Assembly (NCBI GenBank): GCA_937936215.1
Contig: CALGWX010000112.1
Location: 1 to 12,244, forward strand
Direction of reading: 5' to 3'
Length of the DNA: 12,244 bases
Source of the DNA: an uncultured Burkholderiaceae bacterium
GTDB lineage: Bacteria > Pseudomonadota > Gammaproteobacteria > Burkholderiales > Burkholderiaceae_F
Shown: one piece after another, positions 1 to 6,520 of the stretch
How the letters are laid out: each line of letters opens with the position of its first letter
How positions within the stretch are numbered: the first letter of the stretch is position 1
Position numbers and translations under genes: made by a program
Notes under the pieces: model-generated
Databases searched by the model: none
What the model was told of the DNA's origin: nothing
Seen by the model: the letters and a program-made list of their open reading frames with translations, nothing else

Positions 1-2
1 CG

Positions 3-1199
3 CTCGCGGCCGTGGCACTGTCGTCGCTGCTGCTGCTGGGTGTGGAGCGGCTGCGGGCGGACCTGCGTGCGAGCTTCGCGACGTCGGTCTCCGGCGTCGA
101 CCTGATCGTCGGCGCACGCGGCAGCCCGGTGCAGCTGATGCTGTACTCGGTCTTCCGCATGGGCGAGGTGACGCAGAACATGAGCTGGGCCTCGGCGCAA
201 TGGCTGGCGCAGCTTCCGGCGGTGGCGTGGACGGTGCCGGTGTCGCTTGGCGACTCGCACCGCGGCTATCCCGTGCTCGGCACGACCGCGGCGTACTTCG
301 ACCACTTCCGCTACGGCGACCGGCGTTCGCTTGCGCTCGCCTCCGGCCGCCGCTTCGAGGCGCTGTACGAGGCCGTACTCGGGGCCGAGGTCGCCGAGCG
401 GCTCGGCTACGGGCTGGGGCAGGAGGTCACGCTGGCGCACGGCAGCGGCGAAGGGCCGGGGCTGGAGCACGGCGACAAACCGTTCAAGGTGGTCGGCATC
501 CTGGCGCGCACCGGCACGCCGGTGGACCGCACCGTGCACATCAGCCTCGAAAGCCTGGAAGCCCTGCACCTGGACTGGGTCGGCGGCGCACCGATCCCGG
601 GGCTGGCGATCCCGCCGCAGCTGGCGCGCAAGTTCGACCTGACACCGAAGAGCGTGACCGCCGTCCTCGTCGGGCTGGAAAGCCGCGCTGCCGTCTTTGG
701 CGTGCAGCGCGAGGTCAACACGCGCGGCGAGGAAGCGCTGATGGCCGTGCTGCCGGGGGTGGCGCTCGACGAACTCTGGCAGCTGGTGGCGTTGGCCGAG
801 CGCTACGCGCGGCTGGTGTCGATGCTGGTGGTCGCCGTGGGCCTGACGGGACTGGTGGCCGTGGTGCTGGCGAGCCTGAACGAGCGCCGGCGCGAACTGG
901 CGATCCTGCGCTCGGTCGGCGCGCGGCCGGGCGAGATCTTCGCCCTGCTGGCGCTCGAAGGCGGCGCCGTGGCCGCCCTCGGCGCGATCGCTGGCGCCGT
1001 GCTGGTCAGCCTGGCGGTGCTGCTGCTGGCGCCGTGGCTGCAGGCCCACTACGGGTTGGCCCTCAGTGGCGGGCTGCCATCGGCAGAACAGTGGCGCCTG
1101 CTCGCTGGCATCATCGTGGTCGGTGTGATCGCGAGCCTGATTCCCGGCTGGCGCGCCTACCGACTTTCGCTCGCCGACGGCATGACGCCGCGGCTCTGA
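3..1199 (+). CDS. MacB/FtsX-type ABC transporter permease (5' end outside window)
   Basis: The reading frame is open from the first complete codon at 3, so the true start lies upstream and the first transmembrane helix is mostly missing; GTG at 12 is only an internal codon. What remains (398 residues) has the MacB/FtsX layout: the end of TM1 (SSLLLLGVERL), a periplasmic domain of about 220 residues (SVSGVDLIVGARGSPVQLML and onward), then three hydrophobic segments near LVSMLVVAVGLTGLVAVVLA, LALEGGAVAALGAIAGAVLV and AGIIVVGVIASLIPG. The ERRRELAILRSVGA stretch after TM2 is the typical FtsX coupling motif that contacts the ATPase. Family members work with a separate ATP-binding subunit as mechanotransmission or lipoprotein/envelope transporters rather than classical importers. 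The ATPase gene is presumably just upstream. The stop is 2 bp before the DUF3299 gene, so the two are co-transcribed. Substrate unknown; a zinc-linked role is suggested only by the neighbour. Confidence 0.9.
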   Translation, partial: LAAVALSSLLLLGVERLRADLRASFATSVSGVDLIVGARGSPVQLMLYSVFRMGEVTQNMSWASAQWLAQLPAVAWTVPVSLGDSHRGYPVLGTTAAYFDHFRYGDRRSLALASGRRFEALYEAVLGAEVAERLGYGLGQEVTLAHGSGEGPGLEHGDKPFKVVGILARTGTPVDRTVHISLESLEALHLDWVGGAPIPGLAIPPQLARKFDLTPKSVTAVLVGLESRAAVFGVQREVNTRGEEALMAVLPGVALDELWQLVALAERYARLVSMLVVAVGLTGLVAVVLASLNERRRELAILRSVGARPGEIFALLALEGGAVAALGAIAGAVLVSLAVLLLAPWLQAHYGLALSGGLPSAEQWRLLAGIIVVGVIASLIPGWRAYRLSLADGMTPRL

Positions 1200-1201
1200 A
1201 G

Positions 1202-1816
1202 ATGGATTCCTTCGCCATGCGCAGACGCCTCCTCGTTGCCGGCGCCCTCGCCGTCCTGCCGCTTGCCGCCTTCGCCCAGAGCGCCGGCCAGGGCGGCTTC
1301 AAGATCGGCGACCGCCTCGAATCGAAGGCCGGACCGCCCGCCGGCAAGGCCAGCCGCTACCGCGAGATCAAGTGGGACGAACTGATCTCGCCGTCGTGGA
1401 ACCCCGAGGCGATCATCAAGTCGATGAACCTCGACATGATGCTCGACAGCGACCCGCGCGCCATCGCCGCCATGGAGCGGCTGCGGCAGGAGTGGGACAA
1501 CGCGCCCGGCAACCCGGCGATCGAGGGCGCCGAGGTGAAGCTGGCCGGCTTCGTGGTGCCGCTGGAGCGCGAGGGCAACGCGCTGCGCGAGTTCCTGCTG
1601 GTGCCCTACTTCGGCGCCTGCATCCACGTGCCGCCGCCGCCGGCCAACCAGACCGTGTACGTGGTCGCCAAGAAGCCGGCCAAGAACACGGCGACCATGG
1701 ACGCCGTCTGGGTCAGCGGCAAGATCTCGCAGTACCGGACGCGCACCCGCATGGGCGCGATCGGCTACCGCCTGGACGCGGACCTGGTGGAACCCTACGT
1801 GGCGAACAAGCCGTAA
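1202..1816 (+). CDS. Exported DUF3299 family protein
   Basis: Predicted protein of 204 residues starting at ATG 1202, two bases after the permease stop; ATG 1217 (residue 6) is an equally good start because the signal peptide begins there (MRRRLLVAGALAVLPLAAFA, cleavage probably after AFA at about residue 25). Neither start has a strong Shine-Dalgarno. The mature part contains the hallmark of DUF3299, FLLVPYFGACIHVPPPPANQ (131-150), with an invariant-looking Cys140 and His142 before a run of four prolines and Asn149; these residues could bind a metal, which is inference. The preceding AEVKLAGFVVPLE strand (110-122) belongs to the same domain. The family is uncharacterised; from memory it recurs beside MacB-like ABC genes and DUF2796 proteins, a grouping linked to zinc uptake in vibrios (zrg genes). 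I infer a periplasmic partner of the upstream ABC permease. Confidence 0.88.
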   Translation: MDSFAMRRRLLVAGALAVLPLAAFAQSAGQGGFKIGDRLESKAGPPAGKASRYREIKWDELISPSWNPEAIIKSMNLDMMLDSDPRAIAAMERLRQEWDNAPGNPAIEGAEVKLAGFVVPLEREGNALREFLLVPYFGACIHVPPPPANQTVYVVAKKPAKNTATMDAVWVSGKISQYRTRTRMGAIGYRLDADLVEPYVANKP

Positions 1817-1864
1817 ACGCGGCGCCGATACCGACTCGATCAAGCCGGCGGCGGCGGCGGCCCC

Positions 1865-1870
1865 TAAACT
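1865..1870 (+). promoter_or_regulatory. Possible -10 box for the DUF336 gene
   Basis: TAAACT lies in the 98-bp gap after the DUF3299 stop, 44 bp before the ATG at 1915, in an otherwise GC-saturated stretch. No convincing -35 hexamer sits 16-18 bp upstream. The gap and the separate strong ribosome binding site suggest the DUF336 gene can be transcribed independently of the ABC operon. Weak call. Confidence 0.3.
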
Positions 1871-1914
1871 CCCTGCGGTATCGACCCGCAACCCACCACC
1901 GAAGGGAGAAGACG

Positions 1915-2418
1915 ATGAAGCGCGCCACCCCGCTTGCTGCCCTGCTCGTTGCCACCGCCCTGTCCGGCCCGGCCCAAGCGCAGGACCGCGGCACCTACAG
2001 CCTGCGCCATTTGCTGCCGGAGACGGCGGCCAAGGCCGTGCGCGCGGCGCTGGAAGACTGCCGCAAGCGCGGCTACCAGGTCGCCGTGGCGGTGGTCGAC
2101 CGCAGCGGCGTCGTGCAGGCGCTGATGCGCGACCGCTTCGCCGGCCCGCACACGCCGAGCACGGCGATCAACAAGGGCTGGACCGCGGTGAGCTTCCGCA
2201 CCAACACGACCGACTTCGCGGTCGAGACCGCGCTCGGCAAGGCGGCCTCGGGCATCCGCCACCTGCCGAACGTCGTCGCCGTCGGCGGCGGCGTGCTGAT
2301 CGAGGCCGGCGGCTCGATCGTCGGGGCGATCGGCGTCTCCGGCGCGCCCACCGGCGAAGCCGACGAGCAGTGCGCCAAGGCCGGCATCGCGGCGATCAAG
2401 GACGACATCGAGCTCTGA
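1915..2418 (+). CDS. Exported GlcG/HbpS family (DUF336) heme-binding-like protein
   Basis: The 167-residue product starts at ATG 1915, preceded by a good Shine-Dalgarno (GGGAG at 1904-1908, 6 nt spacer). Residues 1-22 form a signal peptide (MKRATPLAALLVATALSGPAQA, cleavage before QD), so the protein is periplasmic. The rest is one DUF336 domain: YQVAVAVVDRSGVVQALMRD (54-73), KGWTAVSFRTNT (87-98), then the glycine-rich signature VVAVGGGVLIE (120-130) and GAIGVSGA (137-144). Family members include GlcG of the glycolate locus and HbpS of Streptomyces, which binds heme and senses redox stress; function in proteobacteria is mostly unknown. Secreted members like this one are often annotated as heme-binding. 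Nothing nearby supports glycolate metabolism. Heme binding here is inferred from the family only. Confidence 0.85.
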   Translation: MKRATPLAALLVATALSGPAQAQDRGTYSLRHLLPETAAKAVRAALEDCRKRGYQVAVAVVDRSGVVQALMRDRFAGPHTPSTAINKGWTAVSFRTNTTDFAVETALGKAASGIRHLPNVVAVGGGVLIEAGGSIVGAIGVSGAPTGEADEQCAKAGIAAIKDDIEL

Positions 2419-2421
2419 TCC

Positions 2422-2464
2422 CAGCGGCGGGGCGCGCGCGGCCTCCGGCTCGCGCGATCCGCTG
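2422..2464 (+). terminator. GC-rich stem-loop just after the DUF336 gene
   Basis: Outer arms CAGCGG (2422-2427) and CCGCTG (2459-2464) pair perfectly. Inside them CGCGCG (2435-2440) pairs with CGCGCG (2451-2456), and GCC (2441-2443) with GGC (2447-2449) closes a TCC loop after a one-base bulge at 2450. It begins 4 bp after the stop codon. There is no T-run after it, only GAAGAAT, so it may be a transcript-stabilising hairpin rather than a strong intrinsic terminator. Confidence 0.45.
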
Positions 2465-2611
2465 AAGAATAGGGGGCGCCCCGCCGGCGCTCTGCCCCCT
2501 CCTGGCGGGCACAACCGCAACGCAGCGGATACGCGCGTCCAACCCGGCTGCCGAAAGAGCCTCCCGCGTACCCGGCGCGAGGGCGGCCCTTCCCTGGCAT
2601 TGCGCCACACC

Positions 2612-2635
2612 CGGGGCGCGCGAGCGCGCGCCCCG
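2612..2635. terminator. Perfect 11-bp palindromic hairpin between convergent genes
   Basis: GGGGCGCGCG (2613-2622) and CGCGCGCCCC (2625-2634) are perfect inverted repeats around a 2-nt AG, extended by a C2612-G2635 pair; physically a 4-nt GAGC loop is more likely. It lies 7 bp before the stop codon of the leftward qorA gene and faces the DUF336 gene, so it is placed as a shared terminator for convergent transcripts. No U-tract is present on either strand. Confidence 0.5.
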
Positions 2636-2642
2636 CGCCCGG

Positions 2643-3620
2643 CTACGGTAGCAGCACCGACGAGCCGGTGGTCTTGCGCCCGGCGAGGTCCTCGTGGGCG
2701 CGGGCGGCCTCCTCCAGCTTGTAGCGCTGGTCAATCTCGACCTTGATCTTGCCGCGCACCATCATGTCGAACAGTTCCTCCGCCGCCTCCTCGAGCTTGG
2801 CGCGCGGCGTCACGTGCGTGGCCAGCGTGGGCCGGGTGACGAACAGCGACCCCTTGGCGGCGAGGATGCCGAGGTTCACGCCCGTCACCGGGCCGGAGGC
2901 GTTGCCGAAGCTCACCATCAGCCCGCGCGGCTGCAAGCAGTCCAGCGACCCTTCCCAGGTGTCCTTGCCCACACCGTCGTAGACCACCGGCACCTTGGCG
3001 CCGCCGGTCAGTTCCTTGACCCGCTCGACGAAGTTCTCCTTCGTGTAATCGATCGTCGCCCAGGCACCGTGCTTCTTGGCCAGCGCCGCCTTTTCGGGTG
3101 AACTGACGGTGCCGATCAGCTTAACGCCGAGCGCCTTGGCCCACTGGCAGGCGATCAGCCCCACGCCGCCGGCGGCGGCGTGGAACAGGATGGTCTCGTG
3201 GCCCTGCAGGCGGTAGGTCTGCCGGAACAGGTACTGCACCGTCAGTCCCTTCAGCGTCGCCGCCGCGGCCTCCTCGAAGCCGATCTTCTTCGGCAGCTTG
3301 ACCACCATCGTCGGCGGCATCACGCGCACGTCGGCATAGGCGCCGAGCGGCCCCTGGCCATAGGCGACGCGGTCGCCCTCCTTCAGGAACTTGACGTTGG
3401 CGCCCACCGCGTCTACGACGCCGGCGCCCTCGAAGCCCAGGCCGTGCGGCGGGGCCGCCGGATACAGGCCGGTGCGGTAGTAGATGTCGATGAAGTTCAG
3501 ACCGATGGCGTGGTTGCGGATGCGCACCTCGTCCGGGCCGGGGTCGGCGACGTCGACTTCCTCCAGCTTCATCACCTCAGGCCCGCCGTGCTCGTGCACC
3601 ACGATCGCTCTTGCCTTCAT
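2643..3620 (-). CDS. qorA: NADPH:quinone oxidoreductase, QorA type
   Basis: Predicted 325-residue enzyme, close to the 327 of E. coli QorA, with long shared blocks such as FHAAAGGVGLIACQWAKALG (146-165) and SLDCLQPRGLMVSFGN (225-240). It is a zinc-independent medium-chain dehydrogenase: the N-terminal GroES-like fold carries IGLNFIDIYYRTGLYP (39-54), and the Rossmann NADPH site is AAAGGVG (148-154). The ligands of catalytic and structural zinc seen in alcohol dehydrogenases are absent, as in the family. It reduces quinones with NADPH in the cytosol. ATG 3620 is chosen because AAGGAG (3634-3629) sits 8 nt upstream; in-frame sequence further up belongs to another gene read in a shifted frame. 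The start overlaps the stop of the EamA gene as ATGA, so translation is probably coupled. The quinone substrate is not known. Confidence 0.95.
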   Translation of the reverse strand: MKARAIVVHEHGGPEVMKLEEVDVADPGPDEVRIRNHAIGLNFIDIYYRTGLYPAAPPHGLGFEGAGVVDAVGANVKFLKEGDRVAYGQGPLGAYADVRVMPPTMVVKLPKKIGFEEAAAATLKGLTVQYLFRQTYRLQGHETILFHAAAGGVGLIACQWAKALGVKLIGTVSSPEKAALAKKHGAWATIDYTKENFVERVKELTGGAKVPVVYDGVGKDTWEGSLDCLQPRGLMVSFGNASGPVTGVNLGILAAKGSLFVTRPTLATHVTPRAKLEEAAEELFDMMVRGKIKVEIDQRYKLEEAARAHEDLAGRKTTGSSVLLP

Positions 3621-4540
3621 GTCGCTTTCTCCTTGGGGTGGGTCGCGCCCGGTTTGCGCGACAGGACAAACACGCCGGCGAGCACCAGCGCCGTGCCGGC
3701 CAGTTGCCCGCCGGAGACCGGCTCGCCGAGGAAGACATAGCCTAACGCGATCGTCGCCACCGGCCCGACCATGCCCGCCACGGCGGCGGAGCCGGCGCCG
3801 ATGCGCGCCACCGCCATCATGGTGGCGAACACCGGCAGCACCGTGCACAGCACCGCGTTGACGAGCGACAGCCACAGCACCGGCGCCGGCTGCGCCAGCA
3901 TCGACAGCGGCCGCAGCGCCGCGAACTGGACGCACACGCCCACCGTGGCGATGCACATCGCATAGGCCGTCAGTCGGATCGCCCCGATCCGGCGCACGTG
4001 CTCGCCGGCGATCACGAGGTACCCCGCGTAGCAGGCGGCGGAGGCAAACACCAGCGCGGCGCCGAGCGCCACGCCATCGGCCTGCAGCCGCACGTCGTGC
4101 CAGAAGACCAGCACGATGCCGCCGTAGGCCAGCAGCAGCGCGGCCAGGTCGAAACGCGTCACCGGCTTGTGCAGCAGCAGCGCCGAGAACAGGAGAACCA
4201 GCGTCGGACTGAGATAAAGGATCAGCCGCTCCAGCGCGGCGGTTATGTAGCGCAGGCCGAGGAAGTCGAGGTAACTGGCCACGTAGTAGCCGAGCAGGCC
4301 GATCAGCAGCAGCGCGGCGTGATCCCGCGCCGAGAGCCTCGGCGCGCCGCGCGAGGTCGACCACAGCGCCGCCGCGAAGAACGGCGCCGCCATCAGCATC
4401 CGCAGCGCCAGCAGCGTCTCGGCGTCGACCCCGTGCCGATAGGCCAGCTTGACGACGATCGCCTTGCCGGAGAACAGCACGCTGCCCGCCATGGCCAGCG
4501 CGAGTCCGGCGAGGACGGTCTGGCGCGCAGGGGGATTCAC
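3617..4540 (-). CDS. EamA/DMT-superfamily transporter (10 TM)
   Basis: The 307-residue product is almost entirely hydrophobic, with about ten membrane helices arranged as two EamA repeats (roughly residues 8-145 and 157-293). The second repeat ends with the typical ALGYVFLGEPVSGGQLAGTALVLAG (265-289), where the GEP motif is characteristic of EamA proteins. Conserved-looking charged residues inside the first repeat include Arg47 and Glu104. The start is GTG 4540; ATG at residue 17 would cut into TM1 and is less likely. There is no Shine-Dalgarno before the GTG. Such transporters export metabolites or amino acids, or import sugars and nucleotides; the substrate cannot be told. It heads a two-gene unit with qorA and is divergent from the SMR gene, itself a 4-TM relative of the same superfamily. 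Confidence 0.9.
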   Translation of the reverse strand: MNPPARQTVLAGLALAMAGSVLFSGKAIVVKLAYRHGVDAETLLALRMLMAAPFFAAALWSTSRGAPRLSARDHAALLLIGLLGYYVASYLDFLGLRYITAALERLILYLSPTLVLLFSALLLHKPVTRFDLAALLLAYGGIVLVFWHDVRLQADGVALGAALVFASAACYAGYLVIAGEHVRRIGAIRLTAYAMCIATVGVCVQFAALRPLSMLAQPAPVLWLSLVNAVLCTVLPVFATMMAVARIGAGSAAVAGMVGPVATIALGYVFLGEPVSGGQLAGTALVLAGVFVLSRKPGATHPKEKAT

Positions 4541-4546
4541 GGAGCG

Positions 4547-4552
4547 ATTCTA
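4547..4552 (-). promoter_or_regulatory. Candidate -10 box for the EamA-qorA unit
   Basis: On the minus strand TAGAAT (4552-4547) is a five-of-six match to TATAAT and ends 6 nt before the GTG start at 4540. A start of transcription 6-7 nt downstream would fall on the GTG itself, giving a leaderless mRNA, consistent with the lack of a Shine-Dalgarno. No clear -35 sequence is visible. The 78-bp gap 4541-4618 must hold promoters for both directions. Confidence 0.35.
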
Positions 4553-4618
4553 GGCGGCGGGCCGCGCACGCCATCGGCTACAGTCCGCCTGCCTTTCCCG
4601 CACCGCACTTGCAAAACG

Positions 4619-4963
4619 ATGACGGAATACACGCCGACCACCGCCCAGGCCTGGTGGCTGCTCGTCGCCGCCGGGCTGCTGGAAGTCGCCTGGGCCGTGG
4701 GCCTGAAGTACACCGGCGGCTTCTCGCGGCCGCTGCCGACGGCGCTGGTGATCGCCGGCGCGCTGACCTCCTTTGCCCTGCTGGCAGTGGCGATGAAGAC
4801 GCTGCCGGTGGGCACGGCGTACGCGGTGTGGGTCGGCATCGGCGCCGCCGGGGCGGCGTTGCTGGGCATCGTGCTCTTTGGCGAGGCCGCGACGGCGGCG
4901 CGGCTGGGCTGCGTGCTGCTGATCGTCGCCGGCGTGGTGGGATTGAAGCTGGTCGAAAGCTGA
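4619..4963 (+). CDS. gdx: SMR family exporter, Gdx/SugE subtype (guanidinium / quaternary ammonium)
   Basis: A 114-residue, four-helix small multidrug resistance protein. The sequence carries the Gdx/SugE signature rather than the EmrE one: LLEVAWAVGLKYTGGFSR (20-37) and VAMKTLPVGTAYAVWVGIGA (57-76). Glu22 corresponds to the membrane-embedded glutamate that exchanges protons for substrate in the dual-topology dimer. Characterised Gdx proteins export guanidinium, and some related members export quaternary ammonium compounds. The N-terminal ten residues (MTEYTPTTAQ) are an extension beyond the usual start; no other start precedes TM1. No Shine-Dalgarno is visible. I found neither a guanidine-I structure nor paired ACGR-loop hairpins in the 78 bp upstream, so riboswitch control is not supported. 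The alpha/beta hydrolase gene follows almost immediately. Confidence 0.93.
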   Translation: MTEYTPTTAQAWWLLVAAGLLEVAWAVGLKYTGGFSRPLPTALVIAGALTSFALLAVAMKTLPVGTAYAVWVGIGAAGAALLGIVLFGEAATAARLGCVLLIVAGVVGLKLVES

Positions 4964-4966
4964 CCG

Positions 4967-6520
4967 GTGCGGCACGCACGGGTGGATCAACCGCAAGCCT
5001 TGGCCAGGGTCGCCGCCTCGACGCGCGGCGATAAAGGTGGGAGGGCAACCCCGAGGCCACGGCCGGCGGGCGCAGCGTGGCTCCTCGCGGTAGCGCTGCT
5101 GCTGGCGCTGCCTCTGGCCGCTGCAGGCCAGGCGCCGCCGCTGCGCCTGGCGCCTTGCCGCTTGAAGGGCGTCGAGCGCGAGGTGCGCTGCGGCCGCATC
5201 GAGGTGCCCGAGAACCCGGACGCACCGGGCGGGCGACGCATCTCCGTTCAGTTCGCGGTGCAGCCGGCCATCGCCCGCGACAAGCGTCCCGACCCGGTGT
5301 TCGTCTTCGCCGGCGGACCCGGGCAAAGCGCGCGCGGCGTCGCCGGCATGCTGCAACCGCTGCTGGCGCCGCTGAACGCGCGCCGCGACCTCATCTACAT
5401 CGACCAGCGCGGCACCGGCCTTTCCAATCCCCTCGCCTGCCGGCCGGAAAACCGTCCAGCGCCGCTGGCCGAGGCGCTCGATCCCGAGCGCCAGGTCGCG
5501 CACGCGGTGGCCTGCATCGCACGCCAGCGGCAGGACAACGATCTGGCCCAGTACGCGACCTGGATCGCCGTGCGCGATGCCGATGCGGTCCGCGCGGCGC
5601 TGGGCTACGGCGCGGTCAACCTGTGGGGCGCCTCGTACGGCACGCGGGCGGCGCTGGAGTACCTGCGCCAGTTCCCCGATCGTGTCCGCAGCGCGGTGCT
5701 CGACGGCATGGCGCCCGCGACGATGCTGTTGCCGGCCAGCTTCGCCGTCGATGGCGAGGCGGCGCTGGCCAAGCTCGTCGCCGGCTGCGAGGCCGATGCC
5801 GCCTGCCGAATCCGCCACCCGGAGCTCAAGGCTGCGATCGAGCGGCTGCTCGCCGGCATCGGCGATGGCACCGACGTCACGGTGCCGCACCCGCTGTCCG
5901 GGGCGCGCGAGCGGCTGCGGCTCGACCGCGGCGGGTTGGCCAACCTGTTGCGCGCGCCGCTTTATGCGCCGACGCTGGCCGCCGTCCTGCCCTACGCGCT
6001 GGCGCAGGCCGCCCAGGGCGACTACGCGCCGCTGGTGGCGCTGGCCACCGCCGTCGGCGGTAGCGCGCAGGAGAACTTCGCCGAGGGCATGCACTTCGCG
6101 GTCATCTGCGCCGAGGACATGCCCCGCGTGGACGACGCCGCTGCCGCCGCCGCGGCCGGCACCCGCTTCGGCACCGGCGTGCTGGAGATGTACCGGCGCG
6201 TTTGCCGTGAGGTCCCGGTGCGGCCGGCACCCGAGGGCTTCTACGCGGTGCCGGCGGCCAAGGCGCCGGTGCTGCTGCTCTCCGGCGGCCTCGATCCGGC
6301 CACCCCGCCTCGCCATGCCGAGGCCATCGCCAAGGCGCTGCCGAACGCGCGCCACCTCGTGGCCCCGAACCTCGGCCACGGCGTGTCGATGCAGGGCTGC
6401 GCGCCGGAGCTGGTGCAGCGATTCATTCGCCAGGCGAGCTTCAACGGCATCGACGCCGCCTGCCTGGAAAGGCTGCCCGCACCGCGCTTTTTCGCGCCGC
6501 CGCGGGCAGACGGCCGATGA
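4967..6520 (+). CDS. Exported alpha/beta hydrolase, TAP-like (tripeptidyl aminopeptidase type)
   Basis: Up to 517 residues. The fold signatures are complete: oxyanion motif FAGGPGQSA (114-122), DQRGTGLS (146-153), nucleophile elbow GASYGT (Ser223), acid Asp443 in GGLDPATPP, and His471 in NLGHGVS, with a cap domain between and a C-terminal TAP-like region. Several cysteines (64, 75; 158, 183; 274, 280; 381, 413) fit disulfides in an exported protein. Relatives are serine aminopeptidases, esterases or proline iminopeptidases; the substrate is unknown. A signal peptide core lies at AAWLLAVALLLALPLAAAGQ (36-55), but GTG 4967 leaves about 36 residues in front of it. GTG 4982 and TTG 5000 are the only later in-frame starts and none has a Shine-Dalgarno, so the N-terminus is uncertain. 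The gene begins 3 bp after the SMR stop, in the same frame, and its end overlaps natA as ATGA. Confidence 0.88.
   Translation: MRHARVDQPQALARVAASTRGDKGGRATPRPRPAGAAWLLAVALLLALPLAAAGQAPPLRLAPCRLKGVEREVRCGRIEVPENPDAPGGRRISVQFAVQPAIARDKRPDPVFVFAGGPGQSARGVAGMLQPLLAPLNARRDLIYIDQRGTGLSNPLACRPENRPAPLAEALDPERQVAHAVACIARQRQDNDLAQYATWIAVRDADAVRAALGYGAVNLWGASYGTRAALEYLRQFPDRVRSAVLDGMAPATMLLPASFAVDGEAALAKLVAGCEADAACRIRHPELKAAIERLLAGIGDGTDVTVPHPLSGARERLRLDRGGLANLLRAPLYAPTLAAVLPYALAQAAQGDYAPLVALATAVGGSAQENFAEGMHFAVICAEDMPRVDDAAAAAAAGTRFGTGVLEMYRRVCREVPVRPAPEGFYAVPAAKAPVLLLSGGLDPATPPRHAEAIAKALPNARHLVAPNLGHGVSMQGCAPELVQRFIRQASFNGIDAACLERLPAPRFFAPPRADGR

Noticed and set aside
1840..1864. GGC triplet tract as a microsatellite or repeat array
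   Set aside because: Only a few GGC units; ordinary for such GC-rich non-coding DNA.
4541..4618. Guanidine riboswitch upstream of the Gdx-type gene
   Set aside because: I looked for the guanidine-I core and for two hairpins with ACGR loops and saw neither in the 78 bp available.
4550..6379. 609-codon minus-strand frame opposite the hydrolase gene
   Set aside because: It mirrors the hydrolase, which has all its catalytic motifs. The antisense translation is Arg/Gln/His/Gly-rich with no domain, the usual artefact of high GC.
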